This document shows, one piece after another, positions 34,779-42,804 of a stretch of DNA of 64,000 bases. How positions within the stretch are numbered: position 1 is the stretch's first letter; each line of letters opens with the position of its first letter. The DNA comes from Cedecea neteri (GTDB lineage: Bacteria > Pseudomonadota > Gammaproteobacteria > Enterobacterales > Enterobacteriaceae), in contig NZ_CP009458.1 in the NCBI RefSeq assembly GCF_000758305.1, forward strand, positions 620,001-684,000, in the 5' to 3' direction. The translations under genes and the position numbers were made by a program. The notes beneath the pieces were generated by a model, which saw only the letters and a list, made by a program, of their open reading frames with translations, made no database searches and had not been told where the DNA came from.

Positions 34779-34806
34779 AACGGACATCGTCTGTACGATG
34801 TCCGTT
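34779..34806 (+). terminator. Hairpin between degQ and degS
   Basis: A perfect twelve-base stem (AACGGACATCGT paired with ACGATGTCCGTT) closes a CTGT loop, 12 bases after the degQ stop. CAACTC follows, with no T tract. It probably protects the degQ mRNA end or gives partial termination before degS. Confidence 0.5.
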
Positions 34807-34854
34807 CAACTCATGCTATTCTGCGGTCGATTTCTCACTCATTAACTCAAACTC

Positions 34855-35922
34855 ATGTTTCTAAAGATCTTACGTTCGATTGTCATTGGGCTAATTGTTG
34901 CGGGGCTTCTGCTGCTCGCGATGCCGTCGTTGCGCAAAGCCGTTGGCCCACTTGCGCCTGCGCAATATGACAGCACAGACGAAACGCCGATGAGCTTTAA
35001 TCCGGCGGTGCGCCGCGCTGCCCCGGCGGTAGTGAATGTGTACAACCGCAGCGTAGGCAATAACGGCCAAAACCAGCTTCAAATCAAGACGCTCGGCTCC
35101 GGCGTTATCATGGACGGACGTGGCTACATCATCACCAACAAGCACGTGATCAACGATGCCGAGCAGATCATCGTCGCGCTCCAGGACGGGCGGGTGTTTG
35201 AAGCCCTGCTTATTGGCTCCGATAGCCTGACCGACCTCGCAGTATTGAAAATCAACGCCACTAACCTGCCGATCATTCCTATTAACGGCAAGCGCCAGCC
35301 CCATATTGGCGACGTGGTCATGGCCATCGGTAACCCTTACAACCTGGGGCAGACGGTCACGCAGGGCATTATCAGCGCGACCGGGCGCATCGGCCTGAGC
35401 CCTTCGGGCCGACAGTCGTTCCTGCAAACTGACGCTTCGATTAACCGTGGCAACTCCGGCGGGGCGCTGGTGAACTCACTCGGGGAACTGATGGGCATCA
35501 ACACCCTGTCGTTTGACAAGAGTAATGACGGCGAAACGCCGGAAGGGATTGGTTTTGCGATACCGACCCAGTTGGCGACCAAGATAATGGATAAGCTCAT
35601 CCGCGATGGGCGGGTTATTCGTGGCTACATCGGCATTGGCGGCAGAGAAATCACTCCGCTACATGGCCCCTCCACCGGCATCGATCAGCTGCAAGGCATC
35701 ATCGTTAATGCTGTATCCCCGGACGGCCCGGCCGCTCAGGCAGGTATTCAGGTTAACGACGTGATTATCTCGGTGAACCACAAACCAGCCATCTCGGCGC
35801 TGGAAACCATGGACCAGGTGGCAGAAATTCGCCCGGGCTCGGTGATTCCGGTCGAAGTCATGCGTGAAGATAAGAAACTCACGCTGCAGGTCACCGTGCA
35901 GGAATATCCCGCCGGAAGCTAA
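34855..35922 (+). CDS. degS: Site-1 protease DegS
   Basis: DegS is the inner-membrane-anchored protease that senses misfolded outer-membrane proteins and makes the first cut in RseA, releasing sigma-E. The 355 residues contain an uncleaved N-terminal membrane helix (about 5-24, LRSIVIGLIVAGLLLLA), the protease domain with catalytic His in ITNKHVIN, Asp in SDSLTDLAVLKI and Ser in RGNSGGALVNSLGE, and one PDZ domain (about 255-345, GIIVNAVSPDGPAAQAGI). Length equals E. coli. It follows degQ by 88 bases. Confidence 0.97.
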   Translation: MFLKILRSIVIGLIVAGLLLLAMPSLRKAVGPLAPAQYDSTDETPMSFNPAVRRAAPAVVNVYNRSVGNNGQNQLQIKTLGSGVIMDGRGYIITNKHVINDAEQIIVALQDGRVFEALLIGSDSLTDLAVLKINATNLPIIPINGKRQPHIGDVVMAIGNPYNLGQTVTQGIISATGRIGLSPSGRQSFLQTDASINRGNSGGALVNSLGELMGINTLSFDKSNDGETPEGIGFAIPTQLATKIMDKLIRDGRVIRGYIGIGGREITPLHGPSTGIDQLQGIIVNAVSPDGPAAQAGIQVNDVIISVNHKPAISALETMDQVAEIRPGSVIPVEVMREDKKLTLQVTVQEYPAGS

Positions 35923-35933
35923 ACGGCAGACAT

Positions 35934-35967
35934 AAAAAAACCGGAACCTGAGTTCCGGTTTTTTTTT
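35934..35967. terminator. Bidirectional terminator between degS and mdh
   Basis: Seven A, CCGGAAC, loop CTGA, GTTCCGG, nine T. It serves degS on the plus strand and mdh on the minus strand. Confidence 0.94.
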
Positions 35968-35980
35968 ATCCAGGCGTCGA

Positions 35981-36916
35981 TTACTTAACGAATTCTTCGC
36001 CCAACTGGATATCTTTCTTCAGGGTATCCAGCATGCCTTCCATCGCGTTTTTCTCGAACGCGCTGAGGGTGCCGATAGCTTTACGCTCAACGATACCGTT
36101 TTTACCCAGCAGCAGCGGCTGAGAGAAGAAACGGGCGTGCTCACCGTCACCTTCAACGTAGGCGCATTCCACAACGTTGCTTTCGCCTTTCAGAGCGCGA
36201 ACCAGAGACAGACCAAAACGAGCTGCAGCCTGGCCCATAGACAGCGTTGCAGACCCGCCACCGGCTTTCGCTTCAACCACTTCAGTACCTGCATTCTGGA
36301 TACGTTTGGTCAGGTCAGCGACTTCCTGCTCGGTGAAGCTCACGCCAGGGATCTGGGACAGAAGAGGCAGAATGGTCACGCCAGAGTGGCCGCCAATCAC
36401 CGGAACTTCGATATCCGTTGGCTGCTTGCCTTTCAGCTCAGCAACAAAGGTGTTAGAACGGATGATATCCAGCGTGGTCACGCCGAACAGTTTGTTCTTA
36501 TCGTAAACACCCGCTTTTTTCAGCACTTCTGCGGCAATCGCCACGGTGGTGTTCACCGGGTTGGTAATAATACCGATGCAGGCTTTAGGGGCGGTTTTCG
36601 CCACTTGCTCGATCAGGTTTTTCACGATGCCAGCGTTCACGTTGAACAGGTCGGAACGATCCATACCTGGTTTACGTGCTACACCTGCGGAGATCAGCAC
36701 CACATCAGCACCCACCAGCGCAGGAGTAGCATCTTCGCCGGAGAAACCTTTGATTTTCACGTCAGTCGGGATATGACTCAGATCCACCGCAACCCCTGGG
36801 GTTACTGGCGCAATGTCATACAGAGAGAGTTCTGAGCCTGAAGGCAGTTGGGTCTTAAGTAGAAGGGCAAGCGCCTGGCCGATACCGCCAGCTGCGCCGA
36901 GGACTGCAACTTTCAT
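35981..36916 (-). CDS. mdh: Malate dehydrogenase (NAD+)
   Basis: Mdh oxidises malate to oxaloacetate in the TCA cycle. The 311-residue protein has the NAD-binding motif VAVLGAAGGIGQALALLL at the N-terminus, the substrate arginine loop RKPGMDRSDLF (Arg81 and Arg87 region), ITNPVNTTVAIAAEVL, and the catalytic His in VIGGHSGVTILPLL. It is one residue shorter than E. coli at the C-terminus (EEFVK). The start matches E. coli; a 55-codon upstream extension is rejected. It is divergent from argR across 488 bases. Confidence 0.98.
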   Translation of the reverse strand: MKVAVLGAAGGIGQALALLLKTQLPSGSELSLYDIAPVTPGVAVDLSHIPTDVKIKGFSGEDATPALVGADVVLISAGVARKPGMDRSDLFNVNAGIVKNLIEQVAKTAPKACIGIITNPVNTTVAIAAEVLKKAGVYDKNKLFGVTTLDIIRSNTFVAELKGKQPTDIEVPVIGGHSGVTILPLLSQIPGVSFTEQEVADLTKRIQNAGTEVVEAKAGGGSATLSMGQAAARFGLSLVRALKGESNVVECAYVEGDGEHARFFSQPLLLGKNGIVERKAIGTLSAFEKNAMEGMLDTLKKDIQLGEEFVK

Positions 36917-37404
36917 CCTAAACTCCTTATTATGGTTAGCAAAATCGTGCCGTAACTCCATGCGGTGGCGACCATAATCCAGAGAGGAGATAATTACAAT
37001 CTTCCCGCCGCCAGATTGCGATATAAAGCAATCACCGACCGCGTTGCTGCTGCATTTACTCGCCGGGAGGAACGACGCCATAGCGCCCGGTCACGACCTG
37101 ATGTGGTTACATCAACGGCGGTTACATTACCCCTCCGCGCACACCAAAACAACATCATTTTGATAACATTTAATTTACTTTGAAGCTTATTTGCGAGTCG
37201 TGACACAGGCATGTTCGCCGATAACGAAATTTGATAAAATCGCCCGCTTTCATAACATTATTTCAGGCTGCTCTCCGCCGGATGATTCTCCCACTCTATT
37301 CAGGCCGCCGTAAAATCTGGCACCTGAAGGAAGATGAACAATTTGCATAAAAATTCATTTAAATGCATAATAATGTTATCTCTTTTACCCAGGATAGGTT
37401 ATTT
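36917..37404. other. Divergent control region between mdh and argR
   Basis: These 488 bases hold the promoters of mdh (minus) and argR (plus) and no gene. An AT-rich part near 37150-37190 (CATTTTGATAACATTTAATT) resembles an ArcA-type region, expected because ArcA represses mdh in E. coli; I could not define exact sites. The argR promoter and ARG boxes at 37342-37379 are listed separately. Confidence 0.5.
37342..37379 (+). promoter_or_regulatory. argR promoter overlapped by two ARG boxes
   Basis: TTGCAT (37343-37348), a 17-base spacer and CATAAT (37366-37371) form a sigma-70 promoter. The first ARG box, TTTGCATAAAAATTCATT at 37342-37359, is close to the consensus TGAAT-N4-ATTCA. A second, weaker one (AATGCATAATAATGTTAT) covers 37362-37379. 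The layout matches autoregulation of argR by ArgR-arginine in E. coli. Confidence 0.75.
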
Positions 37405-37875
37405 ATGCGTAACTCCTCAAAACAAGAAGAATTAGTAAAGGCTTTCAAAGCATTACTTAAAGAAGAGAAATTCAGCTCACAGGGCGAGATAGTTCAGGCG
37501 TTACAAAACGACGGCTTCGAAAACATCAACCAATCCAAAGTCTCCCGCATGCTGACCAAATTTGGCGCGGTGAGAACACGCAATGCAAAGATGGAAATGG
37601 TCTACTGCCTGCCTGCCGAGCTGGGCGTCCCGACGACCTCCAGCCCGCTAAAAAACCTGGTTCTGGATATCGACTATAACGACGCCGTCGTAGTGATCCA
37701 TACCAGCCCTGGGGCTGCACAGCTCATTGCTCGCCTGCTGGATTCACTGGGAAAAGCGGAAGGCATTCTGGGCACCATTGCCGGGGACGACACTATTTTC
37801 ACCACACCGGCCAACAATTTCACGGTGAAAGAGCTGTACGAAGCCATTCTGGTGCTGTTCGAACAAGAGCTGTAA
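37405..37875 (+). CDS. argR: Arginine repressor
   Basis: ArgR is a hexameric DNA-binding protein that represses arginine biosynthesis with arginine as corepressor, and it also takes part in ColE1-type plasmid dimer resolution. The 156 residues have the N-terminal winged helix (about 1-70: KQEELVKAFKALLKEEKFSSQGEIVQAL, INQSKVSRMLTKFGAVRTRN) and the C-terminal oligomerisation/arginine domain (about 80-156: VVVIHTSPGAAQLIARLLDSL, GTIAGDDTIFTTPAN). The start is the MRNSSKQEE codon matching E. coli; an in-frame upstream ATG overlaps the ARG boxes and is unlikely. Confidence 0.98.
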   Translation: MRNSSKQEELVKAFKALLKEEKFSSQGEIVQALQNDGFENINQSKVSRMLTKFGAVRTRNAKMEMVYCLPAELGVPTTSSPLKNLVLDIDYNDAVVVIHTSPGAAQLIARLLDSLGKAEGILGTIAGDDTIFTTPANNFTVKELYEAILVLFEQEL

Positions 37876-38245
37876 TCACTCCCCCTCTTCTCAGCCCGCC
37901 GTCATGACGCGGCGGGCTTCTCATTCGGTAATCTTCCGTAAATAAACCTCAATCCAGCGTATGGAATTGCTTCAATACTATTCCTCAGGGCATTGTTCTG
38001 CGTATTACCGCACAAATGGTTAAATTCACCCATATCTATGATTTTACTTATATTTAACAAAAATGGCGTGATAAAAACGTCTTTTTAATAACTATCAGGA
38101 ATAAAAAATCATTTCGTTAATTTAAAGTTGCATAGGCAACAATTAGCAGGGTATTAATTTTTTCCGTAACTAGTGTATACTTAATTTCGTGATGAGGGTC
38201 ACAGAACGATGGCCCAACCAAAAGAATACGACGAGGAAAAAAACC
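37876..38245. other. Intergenic region between argR and yhcN
   Basis: Contains the argR terminator and a 300-base AT-rich upstream region of yhcN. A small inverted repeat GTTGC-ATAG-GCAAC lies at 38127-38140 and a -10-like TATACT at 38176-38181. No gene was seen. Confidence 0.5.
37893..37922 (+). terminator. Terminator of argR
   Basis: AGCCCGCCG and CGGCGGGCT form a nine-base stem with loop TCATGACG, followed by TCTCATT. It lies 17 bases after the argR stop. T tract is weak. Confidence 0.65.
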
Positions 38246-38509
38246 ATGAACATGAAAGCCACTTTAGTTACCGCCAGCCTGCTCTCCGCTCTGTCATTCG
38301 GCGTTTTCGCCGCTGACTCTATCAACGCTCAGCAAGCGCAGAATCGCCAGTCACTGGGTACCGTTTCCGTCGATGACATCGGCAGTTCTCCGATGGATAT
38401 GCACGAAATGCTGAACCAGAAAGCTGAGCAAAACGGCGCTTCCGCTTACCGCGTGATCGAAGCCCGCACCGGTGGACACTGGCACGCAACGGCAGAACTG
38501 TACAAATAA
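38246..38509 (+). CDS. yhcN: YhcN-type DUF1471 stress protein, copy 1
   Basis: This 87-residue secreted protein belongs to the YhcN/BhsA/McbA family (DUF1471). It has a Sec signal peptide (LVTASLLSALSFGVFA, cleavage before ADSINAQQ) and a small mature domain ending SAYRVIEARTGGHWHATAELYK, the family hallmark. E. coli YhcN has the same length and is linked to acid and peroxide stress. The start MNMKATL is chosen because GAGG sits nine bases upstream. A second family copy lies 124 bases downstream on the same strand. Confidence 0.93.
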   Translation: MNMKATLVTASLLSALSFGVFAADSINAQQAQNRQSLGTVSVDDIGSSPMDMHEMLNQKAEQNGASAYRVIEARTGGHWHATAELYK

Positions 38510-38633
38510 GCGTTCTTAGCCATAAGCCAGTTGAATAGAGTTGAGTAGAAACGTTAAGCCTCGGCGGCCCCAAGTAGAAAAATCGCGATTAAGCCCTTCC
38601 GGCCGCCACGTTAAACCTTCAGGAGTAAAGACT

Positions 38634-38900
38634 ATGAAAACCAAATTAACTATCGCCGCACTGAGCCTGCTGTCCGTTATCTCTTTAGGCGCTAACGCAG
38701 CCGCACACCAGATCAACAGCGAACAAGCTCAAGGCCTGCAATCCATGGGTTCCATTTCTGTAAGCCAGGTAGGCAGTGCGCCAATGGATATGCGTCAGGA
38801 ATTGTCCCAGAAAGCCACAGAACAAGGTGCCTCTGCTTATCGTATTACCGAAGCCCGTAGCGGCGATAACTGGCACGCGACCGCAGAGCTGTACAAATAA
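38634..38900 (+). CDS. YhcN-type DUF1471 stress protein, copy 2
   Basis: This 88-residue secreted protein is a second YhcN-family member right behind yhcN. The signal peptide (MKTKLTIAALSLLSVISLGANA) is followed by a mature part that shares SSPMDMHE/SAPMDMRQ, GASAYR and WHATAELYK with copy 1, while the N-terminal half differs. The ATG has AGGAG upstream. Ancient tandem duplication is likely since divergence is large. E. coli K-12 has only one copy at this locus. It is followed by a strong terminator. Confidence 0.9.
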   Translation: MKTKLTIAALSLLSVISLGANAAAHQINSEQAQGLQSMGSISVSQVGSAPMDMRQELSQKATEQGASAYRITEARSGDNWHATAELYK

Positions 38901-38925
38901 ACCCTCGTCGTACTTGTCCTACGAC

Positions 38926-38953
38926 TTTGCCCCCGCTCGCCGGGGGCTTTTTT
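38926..38953 (+). terminator. Terminator after the yhcN pair
   Basis: GCCCCCG, loop CTCGC, CGGGGGC, then six T. It lies 28 bases after the stop of the second yhcN-type gene and faces the convergent yhcO. Confidence 0.92.
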
Positions 38954-38971
38954 ATGGCCGCTAATCATACG

Positions 38972-39244
38972 TTAGCCGTGAATGTTAAAACGGAGCTGGC
39001 CTTCCAGTTCTTCTTCTGCCTCGTCAAAGAGCAAAATGAGCGCCCCGAACCTGCGCCGCTTGCTTTCCGGCAGATGCGCAAACTCGATCTCCACGGGCAG
39101 CGGTAACATGGACGCCGTGACCACGTCCCACAGGCTATCCAGATCGTGAACCTGCTCCTTGCGTAGCGCGAGTTGCTCCGCAAACTGGCGATAGAAAGCC
39201 AGGTTGTCGTCGATGTGGTTAAAATCAAAAGTAAATTTTTTCAT
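38972..39244 (-). CDS. yhcO: Barstar-family protein YhcO
   Basis: The 90-residue product belongs to the barstar family (inhibitor of barnase-type RNases) and matches E. coli YhcO in length and in the C-terminal RRRFGALILLFDEAEEELEG. The acidic helix DLDSLWDVVTASMLPLPVEIEF is the barstar-type binding region. No ribonuclease gene lies nearby, so its target is unknown. It starts 35 bases after the aldehyde dehydrogenase gene on the same strand and may be cotranscribed with it. Confidence 0.9.
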   Translation of the reverse strand: MKKFTFDFNHIDDNLAFYRQFAEQLALRKEQVHDLDSLWDVVTASMLPLPVEIEFAHLPESKRRRFGALILLFDEAEEELEGQLRFNIHG

Positions 39245-39279
39245 CGCTGCCGTCCTGACTCTTTTAAGCAAGCGCTGAG

Positions 39280-40734
39280 CTAAAGCCCGCCGATATGTAG
39301 CGTTTTCACTTCCAGGAACTCATCCAGCCCCAGCACGGAGCCTTCACGCCCTAACCCCGACTCTTTCACACCGCCGAAAGGCCCGAGTTCCGTGGAAACA
39401 GCGCATTCGTTAATTCCAACCATGCCGCTTTCCAGAGCCTGGGAGACGCGGAAAACGCGCTGTAAATTCTGGGTATAGAAATAGGCTGCCAGCCCAAATG
39501 GCGTATTGTTGGCTCTTTCGATGACCTCTTCTTCCGTTTCAAAGCGGAAGCAGGCCGCAAGAGGGCCAAACGTCTCTTCCCTGGCTAGTTTCATATCATC
39601 GTTAGCGTTGATGATAACGGTGGGTTGCCAGAAATTGCCGCCCAACACATGGGGCTTGCCGCCGACAAGCGCTTTCCCGCCTTTCGCCAGCGCATCATCA
39701 ACATGCTCGCGCACTTTATCGACCGCAGATTGCTCAATCAGAGGCCCGACAATCACGCCCTCTTCCAGGCCGTTGCCCACCTTCAGCTTTTCGACCTCTG
39801 CAGCAAGCTTATTCACAAAACTGTCGTACACATTTTGCTGGATGAAAAAGCGGTTAACGCTGACGCAGACCTGGCCGGCATTGCGGAATTTGTTAGCAAT
39901 GGCACCTTTTACTGCCGCATCGATATCCGCGTCATCAAACACGATATAAGGCGCATTGCCCCCCAGCTCCATCGACACTTTCTTCATTGTTTCCGCAGCG
40001 TTACGCATCAGCGTTTTACCCACCGCCGTCGAACCCGTGAAGGAGATTTTGCGCACCTGATGGCTGGCCATAATGGCATCGCTGATTTCCTGGGTTTTCC
40101 CGGCCACGGCGTTCAATACGCCGTCCGGCACGCCAGCCTGCTTCGCCAGCTCCAGCAAAGCGAAAGCGGAAAGCGGAGTGTTATTCGCGGGCTTTATCAC
40201 CCCGGTACAGCCAGCGGCCAGTGCGGGCCCGAGTTTGCGGGTCAGCATCGCCATGGGGAAATTCCACGGCGTGATTGCCGCGACTACGCCGACGGGTTCA
40301 CGCGTGGCCAGAATGCGAGAGCCGGGCTTAACCGGAGGAATGATCTCGCCGTTGGCGCGTTTGGCCTGTTCAGCGAACCACTGAATGAAACTCGCGGCGT
40401 AATCCACTTCACCCTCAGCCTCTTTGAGCGGCTTCCCCTGCTCAAGGGTCATTAAACGGGCGAGCCAGCTTTTGTTAGCCAGCATCAGTTCAAACCAACG
40501 GTAGAGAATTTCAGATCGCTGTTTAGCGGTTTTCGCCCGCCAGGCGGGGAAAGCTTTGCTGGCGGCCTCAATCGCGGCTTCGGTTTCTCGTTTACCCGCT
40601 CTTGCCACTTTAGCCACTCTTTCTCCCGTCGCAGGATTCAGCACATCAAAAGTGTCTTCAAGCGGATGCCACTTACCTGCGACCAGATAACCGGTTTTAA
40701 AGAGCTCACTTTGCTGGAGTGTCTGATTCGTCAT
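39280..40734 (-). CDS. NAD(P)-dependent aldehyde dehydrogenase, succinate-semialdehyde dehydrogenase-like
   Basis: This 484-residue enzyme is of the ALDH superfamily, closest in overall sequence to GabD-type succinate-semialdehyde dehydrogenases. Catalytic residues are Asn158 in TPWNFPMAML, Glu256 in SMELGGNAPYIV and Cys290 in NAGQVCVSVNR; the coenzyme-binding KPANNTPL and SFTGSTAVGK are present, as is the C-terminal FGGVKESGLGREG. GabD proteins usually have GQTCV, here GQVCV. Substrate is not certain: succinic semialdehyde or an aromatic/aliphatic aldehyde are possible. In E. coli nothing lies between yhcO and aaeB; here this gene sits between them with its own upstream terminator, so it is probably transcribed alone or with yhcO. 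Confidence 0.85.
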   Translation of the reverse strand: MTNQTLQQSELFKTGYLVAGKWHPLEDTFDVLNPATGERVAKVARAGKRETEAAIEAASKAFPAWRAKTAKQRSEILYRWFELMLANKSWLARLMTLEQGKPLKEAEGEVDYAASFIQWFAEQAKRANGEIIPPVKPGSRILATREPVGVVAAITPWNFPMAMLTRKLGPALAAGCTGVIKPANNTPLSAFALLELAKQAGVPDGVLNAVAGKTQEISDAIMASHQVRKISFTGSTAVGKTLMRNAAETMKKVSMELGGNAPYIVFDDADIDAAVKGAIANKFRNAGQVCVSVNRFFIQQNVYDSFVNKLAAEVEKLKVGNGLEEGVIVGPLIEQSAVDKVREHVDDALAKGGKALVGGKPHVLGGNFWQPTVIINANDDMKLAREETFGPLAACFRFETEEEVIERANNTPFGLAAYFYTQNLQRVFRVSQALESGMVGINECAVSTELGPFGGVKESGLGREGSVLGLDEFLEVKTLHIGGL

Positions 40735-40787
40735 AATTGCTCCTGTTCCTAAGTGTTCATCCCAGTAACCGCAGTTAAGTATAGATA

Positions 40788-40813
40788 GAAAAAAGCCGAC
40801 GCAGGCGTCGGCT
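40788..40813 (-). terminator. Terminator of the aaeXAB operon
   Basis: On the minus strand, GCCGACGC-CT-GCGTCGGC is followed by six T and CTATC. It lies about 20 bases after the aaeB stop and isolates the aldehyde dehydrogenase gene downstream. Confidence 0.88.
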
Positions 40814-40832
40814 CTTCAAGCTAAGGTTGGGC

Positions 40833-42794
40833 TCAGGCGTTAATCAACGTGTGCCGGTAGCGGTGTAAAATGTCCGCCAGCCGCTTCACCGGCTCTGTTA
40901 CCTGCCGCGGCGCTTCCCACAGGCGAAGCTTCTCCTGGTAGATTTCAAGCTCGCCTAAAAGCCTTTCGTAATAGCGCTCTCGCTTATCATCGCTGCTGGC
41001 AGAAATCACCTTATCCGCCGTTTTGCGCAATTGCCGGTGGAAGGCGGAGAGATCGTCATTCACCGGGATAGGTGCATCGCGCAGGCGCTGATGCGCGATG
41101 ATAAGCGTCAGCGCAAGGCGATAACGATCTATGTCGCCTGGGAACATGTTGAGCAGTAAAAACAGCTGCTGGTACAGCGCCGGAAGGTGGTTCTCTTTAC
41201 GCCGAGCGTTATTGGTCGTTAGCGCCGATACCGCAGCCGATACAAACTGGTTCAGCAGCGTGCGGCCCGTGCGCTCTTTCGAATTATCACGGATCAGCAG
41301 GATCACCATCATGGCCAGGAAACAGCCAACGATCTGCCCCAGCGCGCTGTCGAGGAAGCTGCTGAAATGGAAAGTCATCGGGTTATCCAGCACGATGATG
41401 TTTATCGTCCCGGCCAGCGCCCCCATAGAACCCAGCCGCCGCTTCTGTACCTCAATGCCCATAAAGAAGCCCAGCAGGGCAAGGCTGATACACAGCAACA
41501 GCATACTCTGCTGCGTGGACGGCAGCACCACAAGGAAGTAGAACGCGCCCAGCGGCAGCGCTACCAACATGCCATACAGGAAGTCGAGCGAAACCATGCG
41601 CGGGTTAGGCAGGCGCATCGCCAGCGCTGTCACCACCGCAATCATCACCATTGCTCCGCTACCGGATGTCCAGCCGGTCCACAGCCAGAACAGGCTTCCA
41701 AGCACGCAGGAAATCGTCGTGCGCCAGAAGTTAATCATCGCGTGGTGGCCTTCGGCGGATTCCACCTTAACCACCGCTTCGCCGTTCAATACCTCTTCTT
41801 CAACCGCGCTCACGCGGCTATTACTGATAAAACCGCGCTTCAACAACAGATAGCGGGTAGAGGCGGAAACCCAGGAGCCGATGGTTACCGGCGTGGCCTT
41901 TTCACCCATCACGGAAATCGCCCTGCGCAGCACTTTCATCCGTTTATAAACGTCGTCGGCGGTTTCCACTTCGGCGGCAAAAAGCTGGCGGAATTCTGGC
42001 GTGACGTACTCAGGCCGGGTGTTTTGAATCAGGAATGTTTCGCAGGCCTGAGTGATCAGCGTCAGCGAAAGTGTGTTGATCGCTTTCAGGCGGCGGTTGG
42101 CTTTCGCCCAGCGGGCGGATTCCATATTCAGGTTGGCGCGCATACCGTTCAGCGCGGTGACTTTACGTACCAGCCCGCTCCAGGCTTTATCCACCTCTTC
42201 TTTATCACCGTGGGCGATGCAAAGCTGCATCAGGCGGTATTGGTCCACCAGCAGGTTATCCAGTTCCCGGTCAATCTCCTGCTTGATGGAACGCGGAGAA
42301 AACAGCAGGTCGGCGACGATGGCACACACAATCCCGATAACGATTTCGCTACAGCGTTCAACGGCAAACTGCGGCGTAGTCAGCGGAGCCACCTGAATAG
42401 TGACCACGATAATCAGCGCGGTGTAGCCCGCAAGGCCCCAGGCGTAGGAGTTTTCGACGCGAACAAGTGACGAGATCCAGGTACAGAATCCGGCCCAGAT
42501 ACAACACACCAGCAGCATCACAACCGGGGCACGGATCAGCGTGATAATGATTACCAGCGCGGCCGCACAGCCGATAAACGTCCCGATAATACGCAGCATT
42601 CCGCGATAGCGTATGGCCCCGGAATAAGGCTCCCCACCAGCGGCAAAGGCAGGCCCGGCGGCCACAATCGCGGCGGTCAGCACCGCCCAGCGCGGCGTTT
42701 CCAGCTCAAAGTGAAAACCGACAAACACCGCCAGCACAATGGCGAAAGCGAGCTTTATCGCAAAGCGAACATGCAGCCTGGAAATGTTATACAT
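40833..42794 (-). CDS. aaeB: p-Hydroxybenzoic acid efflux pump subunit AaeB
   Basis: AaeB is the inner-membrane component of the AaeAB efflux pump for aromatic carboxylic acids. The 653 residues form two hydrophobic halves (about 12-160 and 370-510) typical of the FUSC (fusaric acid resistance) family, each followed by a cytoplasmic part. Conserved are FHFELETPRWAVLTAAIVAAG and MAMRLPNPRMVSLDFLYGMLVALPLG. Length is near E. coli (655). It begins 10 bases after aaeA. Confidence 0.95.
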   Translation of the reverse strand: MYNISRLHVRFAIKLAFAIVLAVFVGFHFELETPRWAVLTAAIVAAGPAFAAGGEPYSGAIRYRGMLRIIGTFIGCAAALVIIITLIRAPVVMLLVCCIWAGFCTWISSLVRVENSYAWGLAGYTALIIVVTIQVAPLTTPQFAVERCSEIVIGIVCAIVADLLFSPRSIKQEIDRELDNLLVDQYRLMQLCIAHGDKEEVDKAWSGLVRKVTALNGMRANLNMESARWAKANRRLKAINTLSLTLITQACETFLIQNTRPEYVTPEFRQLFAAEVETADDVYKRMKVLRRAISVMGEKATPVTIGSWVSASTRYLLLKRGFISNSRVSAVEEEVLNGEAVVKVESAEGHHAMINFWRTTISCVLGSLFWLWTGWTSGSGAMVMIAVVTALAMRLPNPRMVSLDFLYGMLVALPLGAFYFLVVLPSTQQSMLLLCISLALLGFFMGIEVQKRRLGSMGALAGTINIIVLDNPMTFHFSSFLDSALGQIVGCFLAMMVILLIRDNSKERTGRTLLNQFVSAAVSALTTNNARRKENHLPALYQQLFLLLNMFPGDIDRYRLALTLIIAHQRLRDAPIPVNDDLSAFHRQLRKTADKVISASSDDKRERYYERLLGELEIYQEKLRLWEAPRQVTEPVKRLADILHRYRHTLINA

Positions 42795-42804
42795 AGCGGC
42801 CTGC

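Noticed and set aside
41367..42470. 367-codon open frame opposite aaeB
   Set aside because: Gln/His/Arg-rich shadow of aaeB without family resemblance.
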